A DNA stretch of 64,000 nucleotides, taken from the NCBI RefSeq assembly GCF_024509555.1, contig NZ_JAMWEL010000001.1:124001-188000 (forward strand), written 5' to 3'. The first letter of the stretch is position 1. Every line of letters starts with the position of its first letter. This stretch comes from Streptococcus suis. GTDB taxonomy: Bacteria; Bacillota; Bacilli; Lactobacillales; Streptococcaceae. Below are positions 62,866-64,000 of the stretch, piece after piece. The translations under genes and the position numbers were made by a program. The notes under the pieces are model-generated. The model was not told where the DNA came from. It saw only the letters and a program-made list of their open reading frames with translations, and made no database searches.

Positions 62866-62892
62866 ACTCCCTTGTCAGTGAAGACAGGGAGT
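62866..62892. terminator. Convergent terminator
   Basis: ACTCCCTTGTC pairs with GACAGGGAGT between the converging exporter and deacetylase genes; the T-tract is weak. Confidence 0.6.
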
Positions 62893-62899
62893 TTAGTGT

Positions 62900-63835
62900 T
62901 TAATAGGCAATTTCAGCTAGTAGATTTTCTGCTGTAGTAGTTGGGAGGATGCGAACACGATTGAGGGTCAGTAGCCCATCACTTGCTGAAGCAAGGCCAT
63001 TATTGGTTGTGACACCTAATTTGTAGCCAGCCTGTTCCGTCAAGGCAACGGTATCTGCTGAGTATCGTCCACCAGGGTAGGCGATAGCGATGGTTTCTTG
63101 ATTTAATTGGCTATCTAGATAGGCCTTGGACGAGGTTAGTTCAGTTATTTGCGTTTCAAAGCTGCTATATTCCAGGTCAGGATGGTTGACTGTGTGGCCT
63201 TGGAAGGACAGACCAGCAGCCTGCATTTCCTTAATTTGTTCAATGGTCAGGTGTCCAGCCTGTCCATACTCAGTAAATCCTGTTATGACATTGTTGGTTG
63301 CTTTCATTTGATATTTCTTGAGTAGGGGATAAGCGTGGCTGTAGAAATCCCAGAGGCTATCATCAAAGGTTAGCCAGACCACTTTTTTGCCAACAGGTAG
63401 AACATTTTCAGTTAGTACCTTATAGGCTTCTTCAGGAGATAAAGTATAGTAGCCCGCATCATTTAATGCTTTAAGGTGACTTTCAAAGGTTGCAGGATCT
63501 ACAATTAAATTTGCATTTGGAGCTTCCTCGGGTGCCATGACGTGTATGGCGTGGTACATGAGAATTGGAAGTTTGACAGGTTCAGACTGGACTTCCCACG
63601 TGATGTCTGTTTGACTAGAAGAGTTGACATCAGTTGTTTCAGTGGATGTTGATGAAGTAATTACTTGTTGGGTCTGAATGACATTCGACTGACTTGTTGA
63701 TATGTTTTTATGCAGGAGGGAAAACAGTATAGCTACTAGGCCTAAGAGTGGCAATAAGCCACATATCATGAGGATTGTCAGCAATTTGGTCTGTTTCTTC
63801 TTTTTTGTATATTTTGTTTTTCTTGATTGGTTCAT
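62900..63835 (-). CDS. Membrane-anchored polysaccharide deacetylase
   Basis: 311 residues: a basic N-terminus, one membrane helix (about residues 18-42), a Ser/Thr-rich linker, and a NodB-type deacetylase domain with VVWLTFDDS (motif 1 Asp), SFQGHTVNHPDL (H-x3-H metal site), AYPGGRYS and late LNRVRILPT. It should remove acetyl groups from a cell-wall or surface glycan outside the cell. The usual TFDDG reads TFDDS. Confidence 0.88.
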   Translation of the reverse strand: MNQSRKTKYTKKKKQTKLLTILMICGLLPLLGLVAILFSLLHKNISTSQSNVIQTQQVITSSTSTETTDVNSSSQTDITWEVQSEPVKLPILMYHAIHVMAPEEAPNANLIVDPATFESHLKALNDAGYYTLSPEEAYKVLTENVLPVGKKVVWLTFDDSLWDFYSHAYPLLKKYQMKATNNVITGFTEYGQAGHLTIEQIKEMQAAGLSFQGHTVNHPDLEYSSFETQITELTSSKAYLDSQLNQETIAIAYPGGRYSADTVALTEQAGYKLGVTTNNGLASASDGLLTLNRVRILPTTTAENLLAEIAY

Positions 63836-63902
63836 CTAGCCTAATTCTCCTATCTTTTGTAAGCTAATTATACCAAATTTTTTGCCAAATTGTTGGACTA
63901 TC

Positions 63903-63911
63903 TGATATAAT
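63903..63911 (+). promoter_or_regulatory. Promoter of the homoserine dehydrogenase gene
   Basis: TGATATAAT, an extended -10 box, followed by AAAGGAGA before the ATG at 63940. Confidence 0.6.
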
Positions 63912-63939
63912 AGGAGAAATACTTTTTAAAGGAGATCAC

Positions 63940-64000
63940 ATGGTCGTTAAGATTGGATTATTAGGTTTCGGTACAGTAGCAAGTGGCGTGCCATTTTTAT
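63940..64000 (+). CDS. hom: Homoserine dehydrogenase, N-terminal start (cut by window edge)
   Basis: Twenty codons are visible: MVVKIGLLGFGTVASGVPFL, the Rossmann start GLLGFGTVxSG of homoserine dehydrogenases, which reduce aspartate semialdehyde for Thr and Met. AAAGGAG lies 6 nt upstream. The rest is outside the window. Confidence 0.75.
   Translation, partial: MVVKIGLLGFGTVASGVPFL

Overview
The window looks like a chromosomal segment of a low-GC Firmicute, almost certainly Streptococcus and most likely Streptococcus suis or a close relative. The reasons are the RexB/RexA recombination nuclease, the cpsY/mtaR-lspA-rluD run ahead of pyrR-pyrB-carA-carB, the small DUF4044, DUF2969 and DUF4298 proteins, ParC and PlsY of streptococcal type, and intergenic regions packed with short hairpin repeats. 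No database was searched; names rest on recognised motifs and gene order.

Layout. 1-12.7 kb: a zinc-ribbon protein, uvrC, obg, a 600-bp hairpin-repeat array, rexB-rexA, a second array and plsY. 12.7-19.9 kb: parE and parC, separated by four accessory genes (Fic AMPylator, YkvA-like, RelA/SpoT-like, nuclease-like). 20-22 kb: small membrane proteins, a DUF4230 protein and ilvE. 22-33.1 kb: a surface-polysaccharide cluster (wzd, wze, four glycosyltransferases, wzy, wzx, a phosphoglycosyltransferase and a UDP-glucose dehydrogenase) with genes on both strands. 33.2-42 kb: tRNA-Tyr, tRNA-Gln, rpsA, tRNA-Arg, a threonine-aldolase-like gene, iscS-thiI, brnQ and rplU-rpmA. 42.0-44.4 kb: a decayed prophage scar bounded by a 56-57 bp direct repeat that coincides with the rpmA terminator; it still holds two likely small RNAs. 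44.5-55.5 kb: a GNAT acetyltransferase, cpsY, lspA, rluD and the pyrimidine genes. 55.5-64 kb: small membrane proteins, a phage tape-measure scrap fused in frame to a methyltransferase, pcp, rpsP-khpA, a heterodimeric ABC exporter, a polysaccharide deacetylase and the start of a homoserine dehydrogenase.

How the genes work together. PyrR, PyrB, CarA and CarB make carbamoyl aspartate under PyrR attenuation. carA and carB, although adjacent, are each preceded by the same ~170-190 nt structured leader, and the two copies differ by compensatory base changes. Two further related elements precede carA, and a remnant lies before the ABC exporter. The clustered polysaccharide genes can together cover initiation, sugar addition, polymerisation, flipping and chain-length control. 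IscS and ThiI supply sulfur for tRNA thiolation and thiamine. ParE and ParC form topoisomerase IV and now flank a Fic enzyme whose family is known to modify GyrB and ParE.

The strongest candidates for something undescribed are (1) the covarying carA/carB leader RNA and its relatives, (2) a family of hairpins with a constant TANTATCGA loop and unrelated but perfectly complementary arms, and (3) two compact transcripts in the prophage scar. Three genes (uvrC, plsY and a methyltransferase) also have an extended -10 box 6-7 nt before the start codon and no Shine-Dalgarno sequence, suggesting leaderless mRNAs.
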